Shown piece after piece: positions 15,055 through 25,430 of a DNA stretch of 35,962 bases (within the stretch, counting starts at the first letter, position 1; each line of letters begins with the position of its first letter). The translations under genes were made by a program, and so were the position numbers. The notes below the pieces were generated by a model. It did no database searches, was not told the DNA's origin, and saw nothing but the letters and a program-made list of their open reading frames with translations. The DNA is from Burkholderiales bacterium. GTDB lineage: Bacteria; Pseudomonadota; Gammaproteobacteria; Burkholderiales; Burkholderiaceae_C. The stretch is from positions 807 through 36,768 of the forward strand of contig JAIXKN010000001.1 in the NCBI GenBank assembly GCA_026932425.1, in the 5' to 3' direction.

Positions 15055-15933
15055 ATGAAGTGGGAAGGCCAGGAGCAGAGCCGAAACGTCGAGGACCGGC
15101 GCGGCAGCGGCATGGGCGGCATGCCAGGGCTGGGTGGCCGACGCGGCATCGGCCTGGGCTCGATCGTGATCGCGCTCCTGGTCGGGTGGATCTTCGGCAT
15201 CAATCCGTTGACGGTGCTGGGCCTGCTCGGGGATGTGGGCGCGCCGGCCGACGTGAGCCAGCAGGCGCCGGCGAAACCGCCACCGGCGGGCGACCGCGCC
15301 GCGGCCTTCGTCTCGACCGTGCTGCGCGACACCGAGCAGGTCTGGGGACGCAAGTTCCAGCAGGCCGGGCAGCGCTACGAGGAGCCGCGCCTGGTGCTCT
15401 TCCGCGGGGCGATCCCCTCTGCCTGCGGCATGGGCCAGTCGGCGATGGGCCCGTTCTACTGCCCCGGTGATCGCAAGGTCTACCTGGACCTCGAGTTCTT
15501 CGACACGCTGCGGGAGCGCCTGGGGGCGCCGGGCGAATTCGCGCAGGCCTACGTGATCGCGCACGAGGTCGGGCATCATGTGCAGAACCTGCTCGGAATC
15601 ACCGACAAGGTCGACCGCCTCCGCGGGCGAATCTCGGAGGTGCAGATGAACGCGCTGTCGGTGCGCGTGGAACTGCAGGCCGACTGCCTGGCCGGCGTCT
15701 GGGCGCACGACAGCCAGGCCGGCAAGGGCTGGCTCGAGCGCGGCGACATCGAATCGGCGGTCAATGCAGCGTCGCGGATCGGCGACGACACGCTGCAGCG
15801 TGAGTCCACCGGCAGGGTCCGGCCCGAGAGCTTCACGCACGGGACCAGCGCACAGCGCATGCGCTGGTTCCAGCGCGGGCTGCAGCAGGGGCAGGTCAAC
15901 GCCTGCGACACCTTCGACGCGCGCGATCTCTGA
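15055..15933 (+). CDS. Putative neutral zinc metallopeptidase (YpfJ family)
   Basis: The 292-residue protein has one N-terminal membrane segment (about 33-50, after a Gly/Arg-rich cytoplasmic stretch), a Pro/Ala linker, and a metallopeptidase-like domain. The zinc motif HEVGHH lies at residues 170-175, with a conserved ELQADCLAGVWAH segment after it (206-218) that offers a further glutamate. Family members are called 'neutral zinc metallopeptidase', but substrates are not known to me. The catalytic domain should face the periplasm. Length matches E. coli YpfJ (287). It follows dcd by 37 nt and may share its transcript. Family is sure, function is not. Confidence 0.9.
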   Translation: MKWEGQEQSRNVEDRRGSGMGGMPGLGGRRGIGLGSIVIALLVGWIFGINPLTVLGLLGDVGAPADVSQQAPAKPPPAGDRAAAFVSTVLRDTEQVWGRKFQQAGQRYEEPRLVLFRGAIPSACGMGQSAMGPFYCPGDRKVYLDLEFFDTLRERLGAPGEFAQAYVIAHEVGHHVQNLLGITDKVDRLRGRISEVQMNALSVRVELQADCLAGVWAHDSQAGKGWLERGDIESAVNAASRIGDDTLQRESTGRVRPESFTHGTSAQRMRWFQRGLQQGQVNACDTFDARDL

Positions 15934-15995
15934 GAGCGCGTGGCGGCAGGCGCGGCGCCGTCGTGGGTTCGCGCGGCGAGCCGTGCGGCTGGCCT

Positions 15996-16631
15996 TCAGG
16001 GTGCCAGGCGCTCGCGCGTCCAGCCGCCGTCGTCGCGAAGACGGTAGCGCAGTCGATCGTGCAGCCGGCTCTTGCGCCCCTGCCAGAACTCCCAGCAATC
16101 GGGAACGAGCCGATAGCCGCCCCAGTGCGGGGGGCGGGGCGGCGAGAGCAGGTACTGGGCGCCGTATTTCGCGGCATTGGCGACCAGCACCGTGCGCGAT
16201 TCGATGACCTGACTCTGCGGCGAGGCCCAGGCGCCGATGCGTGAATCGAGGGGGCGGCTGGCGAAATAGGCGTCGGACTCGGCCTCGCTCGTCTTCTCCA
16301 CACGGCCCTCGATGCGCACGACGCGCTCGAGCTCGACCCAGTGGAACTGCAGCGCGGCATAGGGGCAATGCGCCAGTTCCCGGCCCTTGCGGCTCTCGTA
16401 GTTCGTGTACCAGACGAGGCCGCGCGCGTCGACGGCCTTGACGAGCACGACGCGCGTCGACGGCCGGCCGTTGCTGCCGACGGTGGCCACCGTCATGGCC
16501 GTAGGCTCGGGGAGCTGTGCAGCAAGCGCCTGCTTCATCCAGTGCTCGAACTGGCGCAACGGATCGGCTTGCGATGCCTGTTCGTCGAGCGCATCGCGCT
16601 CGTAGCTCTTTCGCAGGGCGGCGAGATCCAT
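15996..16631 (-). CDS. pdxH: Pyridoxamine 5'-phosphate oxidase
   Basis: PdxH makes pyridoxal 5'-phosphate from PNP or PMP using FMN and oxygen. The 211-residue protein shows the [27 protein letters not shown] region that binds FMN, the [18 protein letters not shown] strand pair, and the C-terminal [22 protein letters not shown] signature. E. coli PdxH has 218 residues. I chose the ATG at 16631 ([13 protein letters not shown]) because it gives the family's N-terminus; an in-frame start at 16724 would add 31 unrelated residues. The product is the cofactor used by SelA, but this gene is a general housekeeping gene. Confidence 0.96.
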   Translation of the reverse strand: MDLAALRKSYERDALDEQASQADPLRQFEHWMKQALAAQLPEPTAMTVATVGSNGRPSTRVVLVKAVDARGLVWYTNYESRKGRELAHCPYAALQFHWVELERVVRIEGRVEKTSEAESDAYFASRPLDSRIGAWASPQSQVIESRTVLVANAAKYGAQYLLSPPRPPHWGGYRLVPDCWEFWQGRKSRLHDRLRYRLRDDGGWTRERLAP

Positions 16632-16807
16632 GCGCAGAGTATAGGAAGAGCGGCCCGGTCCGACCCTTACGTGGAAGGCCGTAAGTGAACGTCCCACCTT
16701 GTTGTGCCGGATGCCGCGGTCCATCCTCGGGCCGCGATTCCCCGACAGGGGCAGTGTCTTCCTTTCCGATGCCGCAAGCGCGAATTCCGCAAGCCAGGCA
16801 GCAAGCC

Positions 16808-17416
16808 ATGAGGCAGCGTCCCACCGTCGTCGTGCTGGCCGCCGGTCAGGGCAGCCGCTTCGGCGGGCCTGTGCACAAGCTCGAGCAGCCGCTGGGCGCG
16901 TCGACGGTGCTCGGCACCACGCTCGACCGCGTGATCGCTTCCGGCTGCCCGTTCATCGTCGTCACGACGGCCCGGCTTGCGACCCAGGCACTGCAACAGG
17001 TGGCGCGCCGCGACCTGCTGGTGCTTGCCGAGGAGGAGGCGCAGCGTGGCGTGGGCCACAGCATCGCCGCGGGGGTTGCCGAGCGGCCGGACGCCAGCGG
17101 CTGGCTGGTGCTGCCGGGCGACATGCCGATGATCCGTACCTCGAGCATCCAGGCAGTGGCCGACGCGCTGGGCGAGCACCCGGTTGCCTTCACGCAGTAT
17201 CGCGGCCGTCGCGGTCATCCGGTGGGCTTCGGCTCCGAGTTGTTCTCCGAGCTGATGGCGCTCGATGGCGACATTGGCGCCCGGCGCATCATCGCGCGCT
17301 ACCCGGCGCATGCGATCGAGCTCGACGACCCGGGCGTGCTCGTGGACATCGACACGCCGGAGGATCTGGCGCGCGCGCGCCGGGGCGAGCTTCCCGAAGC
17401 GTCGGACGCGACCTGA
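16808..17416 (+). CDS. MobA/MocA-like nucleotidyltransferase
   Basis: The 202-residue protein has the NTP-transferase fold of MobA/MocA proteins: [11 protein letters not shown] with a lysine soon after (about residues 10-25) for NTP binding, [11 protein letters not shown] for the metal site (about 98-108), and [13 protein letters not shown] near residue 137. MocA makes molybdopterin cytosine dinucleotide and MobA the guanine form that formate dehydrogenase needs. The GDMP and GHPVGF segments look more like MocA, so a direct role for the FDH in this window is doubtful. The ATG at 16808 is preceded by an AGG; another in-frame ATG lies at 16769. The gene stands alone, divergent from pdxH. Confidence 0.8.
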   Translation: MRQRPTVVVLAAGQGSRFGGPVHKLEQPLGASTVLGTTLDRVIASGCPFIVVTTARLATQALQQVARRDLLVLAEEEAQRGVGHSIAAGVAERPDASGWLVLPGDMPMIRTSSIQAVADALGEHPVAFTQYRGRRGHPVGFGSELFSELMALDGDIGARRIIARYPAHAIELDDPGVLVDIDTPEDLARARRGELPEASDAT

Positions 17417-17487
17417 AGCTCACGCTTTGCGCGGCGCGCACGTCGCGCACACGACGGCACTGGCTTGCATCGCCGGAAAGCGGCCGG

Positions 17488-18162
17488 TCAGCGACGCGCG
17501 ATCAGCCCTTCGCGCTCCACCAGCCGCATCAGCCGCTCGATCTCGCGGTCCCGCATGCCGTGGGCACGCAGCGCGATCGCGGTCTCGACCAGGTAGTCCA
17601 GCGTGCTGCCGTAGCGGCCGTGCGCGCAGCGCAGGATCTGCAGCAGTTCCTCATCGCCCAGATGCGGCGTGCAGACGTCGCTGCGGCGGCTGAGCGTGAA
17701 GGCGAGCGCGCGCACGACGCCCTGAGGCGTGCGGCAGGGCAGCCAGCGCGGGTCGTAGACGGCCATCGGCATCTCGCGCGCCCAGAGCCGATCGAGCTCC
17801 TCCTGCGCACGCCGCTCGTCCATCCGGTAGACGACGCCGCGGCAGCTGCCGCCGGAGAGCAGCGCGAACACGAGCCCGGGCCGCTCCGGAGTGCCGCGGT
17901 TGATGCGCGACCGCAGCCGCAACGCGCGATGCCAGCCGTGCACCAGCGCGTCGCGCCGCTCGACGGCTTCGAACTCGGGCCGCCAGATCAGCGACCCGTA
18001 GGCGAAAACCCAGAGCGGACCGCGGCCGCCCCACTGCGCGCGCGTGCGCTCGAGCAGCGGCGCCGGATCGGGCAGGGCGGGGACAGCCGTCGGCGTCGAA
18101 ACCCGTGCCCTCGCCGGCTCCGGGTGCGCCGGCAGCGGGTGCGGGGACGAGACCGGAATCAC
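17488..18162 (-). CDS. ChaC-family gamma-glutamylcyclotransferase
   Basis: ChaC proteins cleave glutathione to 5-oxoproline and Cys-Gly. The 224-residue product has the FAYGSLIW substrate loop at about residues 53-60, the AREM-x5-YDPRWLPC segment containing the likely catalytic Glu, and the C-terminal GSTLDYLVETAIALRAHGMRD segment. The first ~45 residues are Pro/Ala-rich and lack family similarity. The start is GTG at 18162 without a good ribosome-binding site, so the real start may be different. It is the last gene of the minus-strand array, 22 nt after the DUF3617 gene, and both gloA and this gene act on glutathione or its conjugates. Confidence 0.9.
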   Translation of the reverse strand: MIPVSSPHPLPAHPEPARARVSTPTAVPALPDPAPLLERTRAQWGGRGPLWVFAYGSLIWRPEFEAVERRDALVHGWHRALRLRSRINRGTPERPGLVFALLSGGSCRGVVYRMDERRAQEELDRLWAREMPMAVYDPRWLPCRTPQGVVRALAFTLSRRSDVCTPHLGDEELLQILRCAHGRYGSTLDYLVETAIALRAHGMRDREIERLMRLVEREGLIARR

Positions 18163-18184
18163 CGCGGGTGCGGGCAGCGACCGA

Positions 18185-18739
18185 TCAGCGTTTCGCCGCC
18201 GGCCTGATCGTGCCGCAGTCCGCCGACAGCCAGCGTGCCTGCTGGTTCATTTCCATCCGCTGCACCTGCCCCGTCTTGTCGGACGTCTCGGTGGTCATAC
18301 GCGCGGTATAGGCCTTGTCGCCCTGCAGCTTGATCTCGCCCTCGCCGCGGCTTGCCGGATCGGTGCAGGTGAAGGCAAAACGCAGCGTCGAGCCGCTGCG
18401 TTGCATGCGCTCGTACTTGCAGCGCCCCTCGGGATCGGCCGGCAGTTCGTCCCGCTCGGCCTGCTCCTTGCTGATGCAGACGCGCACCGATTGCAGGCCC
18501 TTGGCCGCGTCGAGCGCCACGCCCTGGCGCGCCATCATCTCTTCCATCATCTTGCGCTGATCGGCCGGGAGCGCAGCCAGCTCCTTCTGCATGCGGGCCA
18601 TCTGTTCCTGCAGCCGGCCGTCGGCACTCGAGAGCTTCATCTGGATTTCCCAGAGCCCCGGGGCGATCTTCTGCGCCTGGGCAGGCAGCATGCAGGCCAT
18701 GCCGGCACAGGCCAGGGTGAGGGCGGGAAACCAACGCAT
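18185..18739 (-). CDS. DUF3617-type exported protein
   Basis: The 184-residue product has a typical Sec signal peptide (MRWFPAL, hydrophobic core, cleavage after AQA at about residue 23). The mature part begins KIAPGLWEI, a hallmark of DUF3617 proteins. A methionine- and glutamine-rich amphipathic stretch (about residues 40-70) could form a helix. Three cysteines, in VRVCISKEQ, GRCKYE and FTCTD, may form disulfides in the periplasm. The function of the family is unknown to me. It sits 63 nt after gloA on the same strand. Confidence 0.8.
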   Translation of the reverse strand: MRWFPALTLACAGMACMLPAQAQKIAPGLWEIQMKLSSADGRLQEQMARMQKELAALPADQRKMMEEMMARQGVALDAAKGLQSVRVCISKEQAERDELPADPEGRCKYERMQRSGSTLRFAFTCTDPASRGEGEIKLQGDKAYTARMTTETSDKTGQVQRMEMNQQARWLSADCGTIRPAAKR

Positions 18740-18802
18740 CGCGAACTCCGTCAGGTCAGTGGGTGATCCGGTGCAACCACGCGTGCTTTCGGCTTTCGGC
18801 TT

Positions 18803-19201
<399 letters not shown>

Positions 19202-19202
19202 C

Positions 19203-20339
19203 TCATGGCCTCCGTGTGGGTTGCTTGTCGGATAGAGGGGACGCCGCGGCTGCTTCGATGCCGCTGGCCGCGCCGAGCGCGTTGCGCACGGCCTCCCCGA
19301 GCGTGATCACCGCCAGCGCGTAGTAGCTCGAGCGGTTGTAGCGGGTGACGACGTAGAAGTTCTGTGTGCCGGCCACGTGGCTGGGCGGTGCGTCGCCGTT
19401 CTCGACCTGCACCAGCGCGAGTGCGCCCGCAAAGCCCTGGGCCGCCGGCTCGAGCCGCGCGCCGAGTGCCTGCATCTGCGCCGCGCTGAAGCGGGGTTCG
19501 ATGTCCGGAGCAAGCAATGTGGCGAGCTCCAGACGCTCGGTCGGCGGCTCCACCTCGAAGTGCGTCGGTTGTCCGCGCTGCCAGCCGTGCTGCTGCAGGA
19601 AATGCGCGACGCTGCCGATGCTGTCGGCGATGCTCTCGCGCAGGTCGATGTGGCCGTCGCCGTCGTAGTCGAGGGCGTAGCGGTTGATGCTCCCGGGCAT
19701 GAACTGCGGCCAGCCGATCGCGCCGGCGAACGATCCGCGGATGCCGTCGGCGCGGATGCCTTCGCGATGCGCAAGCATGAGCAGCTCCTCGAGCTCGCTG
19801 CGGAAGAAGTCGCTGCGGTCGCTGCGCCCGCGCGGGAAGTCGAAGCTGAGCGTGGCCAGCGCGTCGACGACACGAAAGCCGCCCATCATCCGGCCAAAGA
19901 AGGTCTCGACCCCCAGGATGCCGACGACGATCTCGGCCGGGACACCGAATTCGGTCTCGGCGCGCTGCAGCGTGTCGGCATGAGCCTGCCAGAAGCCGAC
20001 GCCGGCGGCGATGCGGCGCGGCTCGATGAAGCGCTCGCGGTACGCGGCCCAGTTCTTCGCGGTGCCGGCAGCTGCGGGCATGATCAGCTCGGCCACGCGC
20101 GGCGCCTGCCTTGCGTCGGCCAGCTGTTCGCGCAGCCACTGCGGGTCCAGTGCGCGGCGTTCGGCGACCTCGGTGATGAAGCGGGCGAGCTCGACGCGGT
20201 CGCGGTAGGGCTTGGCGACCGGCTTGACCTCGACTCTCGCCGCTTTCCGATCGCCGCGCGCCAGTGCGCCGTCTGACACGCCGAGCAGGGCCAATGCCAG
20301 CACCGCCACGGTTCCCGTCCGAACGCGCCTGGATCGCAT
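19203..20339 (-). CDS. mltB: Lytic murein transglycosylase B
   Basis: MltB cuts the glycan strands of peptidoglycan, forming 1,6-anhydro-muramic ends. The 378-residue protein has a signal peptide (MRSRRVRTG, hydrophobic core, ALA near residue 27). There is no lipobox cysteine, so it is probably a soluble periplasmic form, unlike lipidated E. coli MltB. The catalytic glutamate is Glu145 in [11 protein letters not shown], followed by the [10 protein letters not shown] motif and a [10 protein letters not shown] loop like the calcium-binding EF-hand of Slt35. I chose the ATG at 20339 because it gives the signal peptide; the frame is open a further 61 codons upstream. It starts 7 nt after the transglutaminase gene. 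Confidence 0.94.
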   Translation of the reverse strand: MRSRRVRTGTVAVLALALLGVSDGALARGDRKAARVEVKPVAKPYRDRVELARFITEVAERRALDPQWLREQLADARQAPRVAELIMPAAAGTAKNWAAYRERFIEPRRIAAGVGFWQAHADTLQRAETEFGVPAEIVVGILGVETFFGRMMGGFRVVDALATLSFDFPRGRSDRSDFFRSELEELLMLAHREGIRADGIRGSFAGAIGWPQFMPGSINRYALDYDGDGHIDLRESIADSIGSVAHFLQQHGWQRGQPTHFEVEPPTERLELATLLAPDIEPRFSAAQMQALGARLEPAAQGFAGALALVQVENGDAPPSHVAGTQNFYVVTRYNRSSYYALAVITLGEAVRNALGAASGIEAAAASPLSDKQPTRRP

Positions 20340-20346
20340 CGCGGCA

Positions 20347-22446
20347 TTATCCGCGGCGGGCCCCGAGCGGCGCCCCGGAGGACCCGCGCGGAGTGGCGCT
20401 GCGTGCCGCGGATTCCGCGTCGTGAACGACCCGCGCTTCGCGTGCGAATCCACGCCACCAGCGGCGCAGTGCAAGCCGCCCGGTGCCGCCATCCTGCCCT
20501 CGCCCATACCTGGCGCGGTCAAGGGCCTCGAGCTGTGAGGCGAGCGTCGCGCCGCGGGGTCCCAGCTTGCGCCGCACCAAATCGGCGCGCGTGCGCGGCG
20601 GATCGTGCGCCGACACGTTGACGCCCAGCAAGCGCAGCGCCTGCGCCATGCGCCCCTGCAGCCGCTGCCATGGATCCTGCCGATGGCGGTCCCACAGGGC
20701 CCATGCCGCGGCCGCGAGGCTTGCGCTGCAGAGCAGGCCCAGCAGGACGTAGACCAGGTCCAGTGCCTCGGGTGCGCGAAAGCCCAGGCGCTTCAGCAGG
20801 TCGAACTGCGTCCCGCGCGAGTAGTTCAGCACCCACTGGTTCCAGCGGTTGTTCATCGCCTCCCAGAAGCGCCGCATCTGCTGCGCCAGCGCCGGGCTGA
20901 CGGTCGTCAGCGCGCCCGCGACCAGGCCCGGTCGCGGCTGCAGGTTGCGGCTGGTGCGGATGCGTTCCGGGGCCACCGCAGCCGTCGGATCGGCTCGCAC
21001 CCAGCCCTTGCCCCGCTGCCAGTACTCCGCCCAGGCATGCGCATGGCTCTGGCGCACGACGTAGTAGCCATCGACCGGGACCGGATCCGTGCCCTGGTAG
21101 CCGGTCACGATGCGCGCGGGTACGCCCATGGCCCGCATCATCACGACGAAGGCAGCGGCGAAGTGCTCGCAGAAACCCAGCCGCCGGTCGAACCAGAACT
21201 CGTCGACGGCGTCGCGTCCGTAGCTGCCGGGTTCGAGCGTGTACAGGTACTCCTCGCGGCGCACGTGCGCAAGCAGCAGCGCGGCGAGCTCCTCGGCGCT
21301 CGCGCCGACGTTCTCCGCTCGGTCGCGCAGCTCGTGCGCCCAGGCCAGGCTGCGCGGGTTGAAGCCCGGCGGCAGCGCGAGCAGGTCCTGCAGGCCCGGC
21401 ACCTCCACCCGCGGGCCGTGCCGGTACTCGGGGTAGGCGACGGCACTGACGCGCAGACGCTCGGTCAGTGGCCGGTCGGTCTGCCACTGCGCATCGGCGC
21501 GCTGCACCGCGACCAGCCCCTGCGGTTCGGGCGCGCTGCCCGGCGTGTCGGGCGTCATCTCGAGCATCGGCAGCAGCGCCAGGCGGCTCGGCTCGATCGT
21601 CAGCTCGTAGGGCACGCCGCTGCCCAGCACCTGCAGCTGTGCCTGCGGGCGCTGCGCGAAGGGGACGCTGGGCACGCCCCGCGTCCACTCGCGCCCGTCG
21701 AAGCGCGAGAGCACCGGGCCGCGGAAGTAGAGCTGTTCGCCCGCGGGCACCGGGCCGAGGAAGCGCACGCGCATCGCGATGCTGTCGTCGTTGGCGATCG
21801 ATGCGACGCCGCCCAGCGCCATCGACCCCGAAAGCCCTGTGCGTCCGCTGGCGTCCTGCGGCACGCCCCACAGCGGCGCGACGCGGGGGAAGAGCGCGAA
21901 CAGCAGCACCATCAGGGGCAGCCCGAGCAGCGCGGCGTGCGCGGCGAGCCTGCCGGCCTGCGCCAGCGGGGGGCGGCCCACCGGCATGTGCGCGAGCACG
22001 AGCGCCGTCAGCAGCCCCCACACCGAAACCAGCATCGACAGCGCCACCAGCAGCGACTGCGAGTAGAGGAAGTTGGTCAGCACCAGGAAGAAGCCGAGGA
22101 AGAAGACGACGAGCGCGTCGCGACGGGCGCGCAGCTCCAGCGTCTTCAGCGCCATCAGCACGACCAGCAGCGTGACCCCCGCGTCGCGGCCGAGCAGCGT
22201 GCGTTCGCTCCAGAGCGTCAGAGCGATCGCGGCGGCGAGCACCAGGCCGACGATCCAGCGCCGCGGCAGCGGCGCGCCGCGCAGCGCCAGGCGCCCGCGC
22301 CAGCCGAGGATTGCCAGCGCCATCACGACGCACCAGGGCGGCAGGTGCGCGAAGTGCGGCAGCATCGTCCAGCCGATCACGCCGAGCTGAAAGAGCGTGT
22401 CGCGGGCCTCGCGCGGCAGGCGCTGCCAGGCACGTGCGACCATCAT
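20347..22446 (-). CDS. TgpA-like membrane transglutaminase (DUF3488 + transglutaminase core)
   Basis: The 699-residue protein has an N-terminal block of hydrophobic segments between about residues 20 and 190, a periplasmic transglutaminase-like domain with a Cys-His-Asp triad (Cys426 in LGFCEHFA, His470 in SHAHAWAEYW, Asp486 in RADPTAA), and a further membrane segment near residues 560-585 before a basic cytoplasmic tail. This is the layout of Pseudomonas aeruginosa TgpA (668 residues), which is important for viability in that species. The ATG at 22446 overlaps the stop of the DUF58 gene (ATGA); a second ATG follows directly. The frame is open much further upstream, but that is shadow of DUF58. 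The substrate is unknown; envelope protein processing is inferred. Confidence 0.92.
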   Translation of the reverse strand: MMVARAWQRLPREARDTLFQLGVIGWTMLPHFAHLPPWCVVMALAILGWRGRLALRGAPLPRRWIVGLVLAAAIALTLWSERTLLGRDAGVTLLVVLMALKTLELRARRDALVVFFLGFFLVLTNFLYSQSLLVALSMLVSVWGLLTALVLAHMPVGRPPLAQAGRLAAHAALLGLPLMVLLFALFPRVAPLWGVPQDASGRTGLSGSMALGGVASIANDDSIAMRVRFLGPVPAGEQLYFRGPVLSRFDGREWTRGVPSVPFAQRPQAQLQVLGSGVPYELTIEPSRLALLPMLEMTPDTPGSAPEPQGLVAVQRADAQWQTDRPLTERLRVSAVAYPEYRHGPRVEVPGLQDLLALPPGFNPRSLAWAHELRDRAENVGASAEELAALLLAHVRREEYLYTLEPGSYGRDAVDEFWFDRRLGFCEHFAAAFVVMMRAMGVPARIVTGYQGTDPVPVDGYYVVRQSHAHAWAEYWQRGKGWVRADPTAAVAPERIRTSRNLQPRPGLVAGALTTVSPALAQQMRRFWEAMNNRWNQWVLNYSRGTQFDLLKRLGFRAPEALDLVYVLLGLLCSASLAAAAWALWDRHRQDPWQRLQGRMAQALRLLGVNVSAHDPPRTRADLVRRKLGPRGATLASQLEALDRARYGRGQDGGTGRLALRRWWRGFAREARVVHDAESAARSATPRGSSGAPLGARRG

Positions 22447-23408
22447 GCGGCTGCGTCCCAGAGCGCCAGCGCCTGCAGCGCGGCGCGGCGCTGGGCTTCG
22501 CCGCGGCCGGCGGGCAGATCGCGCCCGGGCAGCGAGAGCCGGTAGGGCTGGCCCTGGCGATCGGCCTCGACGACCCACGCGGCCAGGCGTGAGAGCCGCT
22601 GCTCGACACCCGCGGCCGAAGCCGCCTGCCACTCGAGCGCAAGTTCGCGCGCGGCGTGGCCGGCGGTGTCGCGGCTGACCAGCTCGCCGCTGCGCGCGGC
22701 CTTCTTCCACAGCACCTGGCGCAGCGTGTCGCCGCGCCGCCAGGCGCGCACGCCGTCGAATTCCGCCCCGTCGCTGCGGGCCGCTCGCGCGGCCTGCTCG
22801 TCGGCGCGGGCGCCGGCCTGCGGCAGCGGCGGGGCCGGCGTCTCGGGGCGAGGCCAGGCGAGGACCGTCGCTGCCGGGTGCCACAGCGACCAGGCCCGGA
22901 AGAGCCCAAAGGGAAAGAGCGTCTCGATCACCAGCACCGGAACCCGATGCAGGCCGCGCTGCGGCGGCACGATCGAAAGCTGCGCGCTCGCCTGCCCCTG
23001 CGCGGGCACGTCGCTCCACACCGAGCCGGCGTCGTGCGCCCCCAGGCCCTCGAAATGCAGTGCCACGCCGTGGCGCGCGCGCCCGGGATTGACGAACACC
23101 ACCTCCAGCATCGCCGCGTCCCCGGCAAAGACCGCCGGCGTGGGCCGCAGGTGCAGCGTGAGCCCGCGCAGCGTGCCATGCGTGAGATGCATCGAGACGA
23201 GCCCGGCCCCGGCGAGCAGGAAGGACAGCGCGTAGCCAAGGTTGAGCTGGTAGTTGATCGACGCGAGCAGCATCAGCACCAGCGTGGCCGCGAAGACGAC
23301 GCCGGCACGCGTGGGCAGGATGTAGATGTTGCGCTGTGTCAGTGTCCAGGTCTCGCTGGCGGGCACGCGGGCCAGCCACCATCGGCGCATGCGCGTGCGC
23401 AGACCCAT
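22443..23408 (-). CDS. DUF58 domain protein
   Basis: This 321-residue protein belongs to the DUF58 family regularly coupled to MoxR ATPases. Two hydrophobic segments near the N-terminus (about residues 34-51 and 57-74) anchor it in the membrane. The DUF58 hallmark DGAEFDGVRAWRRGDTLRQVLWKKAARSGEL occurs at about residues 213-243. The ATG at 23408 lies nine bases after the moxR stop, and the stop overlaps the start of the transglutaminase gene. In this arrangement DUF58 proteins are thought to serve as scaffolds or targets of MoxR chaperone action; the exact role here is unknown. Confidence 0.9.
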   Translation of the reverse strand: MGLRTRMRRWWLARVPASETWTLTQRNIYILPTRAGVVFAATLVLMLLASINYQLNLGYALSFLLAGAGLVSMHLTHGTLRGLTLHLRPTPAVFAGDAAMLEVVFVNPGRARHGVALHFEGLGAHDAGSVWSDVPAQGQASAQLSIVPPQRGLHRVPVLVIETLFPFGLFRAWSLWHPAATVLAWPRPETPAPPLPQAGARADEQAARAARSDGAEFDGVRAWRRGDTLRQVLWKKAARSGELVSRDTAGHAARELALEWQAASAAGVEQRLSRLAAWVVEADRQGQPYRLSLPGRDLPAGRGEAQRRAALQALALWDAAA

Positions 23409-23417
23409 CGCCGTCGA

Positions 23418-24350
<933 letters not shown>

Positions 24351-24385
24351 CGACCATAGCGGAAAAGCCTTCTACCGATCGATCG

Positions 24386-25321
24386 ATGAGCACCCTCTTC
24401 TACAGCCACCCGGATTGCCGCCTGCACGACATGGGTGCAGGACACCCGGAGTGCCCGCAACGCCTGGATGCGATCTCCGACCATCTGCTGGCCGTCGGTC
24501 TTGATGTTGCGTTGCAGCACGAAGATGCGCCGCTGGCCACGCTCGAGCAGGTCCAGCGCGCGCACAGCGTGGCCTATGTGCTCGAGCTCAAGGACCTGCT
24601 CGAACAGGTGCAGGAGAGCGGCGAGCCGCGTGCGCTGGATCCGGACACGGTCGCTTCGCCCGGCACTTGGCAGGCCGCGCTGCGCGCCGCCGGTGCTGCA
24701 GTGGCGGCAACCGACGAGGTCATCGCGGGGCGTGCGAGCAATGCGTTTTGCGCCGTGCGGCCGCCGGGGCACCACGCCACGCGCGACGAGACGATGGGCT
24801 TCTGCTTTTTCAACAACGTCGCGATCGCCGCCCGGCACGCGCTCGACGCGCATGGCCTGGCGCGCGTGGCGATCATCGACTTCGATGTGCATCACGGCAA
24901 CGGCACCGAGGACATCGTTGCCGGCGACGAGCGCATCCTGATGTGCAGCTTCTTCCAGCATCCGCTCTACCCGTACAGCGGTGCGGTGCCCAAGGGCACG
25001 AACATGCTCAACGTGCCGGTGGCGCCCTACACCCGGGGACCCGAGCTGAGGCAGATCATCGCCGACATGTGGTGGCCGCGCCTGGACGAATTCCGGCCGC
25101 AGATGGTCTTCATCTCGGCGGGCTTCGACGCGCACCGCGAGGACGACCTCGGCCAGCTTGGCCTTGTCGAGGCGGACTACGAATGGATCACGCGCGGCCT
25201 GGTCACGATCGCGAACCGGTACGCCGAAGGGCGCATCGTGTCGTGCCTGGAAGGCGGCTACGCGCTGAGTGCGCTGGCACGCAGCGTCGCAGCGCATCTG
25301 CGCGCGCTGACCGACATGTGA
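24386..25321 (+). CDS. Histone deacetylase-like amidohydrolase
   Basis: The 311-residue enzyme has the arginase/deacetylase fold. His129 and His130 in RPPGHHAT are the catalytic pair, Asp167 and His169 in DFDVHHGNG and Asp248 in AGFDAH bind zinc, and EGGYAL lies near the C-terminus. It resembles bacterial HDAC-like amidohydrolases and acetylpolyamine amidohydrolases; the substrate (acetyl-lysine, acetylpolyamine or other) cannot be told from sequence. I chose ATG 24386 because the family begins with TLFYSHPDCRLHD; an in-frame ATG at 24338 lies inside the divergent moxR start. No clear ribosome-binding site is seen. Confidence 0.92.
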   Translation: MSTLFYSHPDCRLHDMGAGHPECPQRLDAISDHLLAVGLDVALQHEDAPLATLEQVQRAHSVAYVLELKDLLEQVQESGEPRALDPDTVASPGTWQAALRAAGAAVAATDEVIAGRASNAFCAVRPPGHHATRDETMGFCFFNNVAIAARHALDAHGLARVAIIDFDVHHGNGTEDIVAGDERILMCSFFQHPLYPYSGAVPKGTNMLNVPVAPYTRGPELRQIIADMWWPRLDEFRPQMVFISAGFDAHREDDLGQLGLVEADYEWITRGLVTIANRYAEGRIVSCLEGGYALSALARSVAAHLRALTDM

Positions 25322-25430
25322 ATGCGGTGAGGTTGCGCTCGGTGCCCGGCTGCCCAGGAGTTGCGCCGGATGCGGCCGATGGCGCCAACGACCCGCCTGC
25401 AGTGCCCAACGCGATGAACCGTCCCGGCTC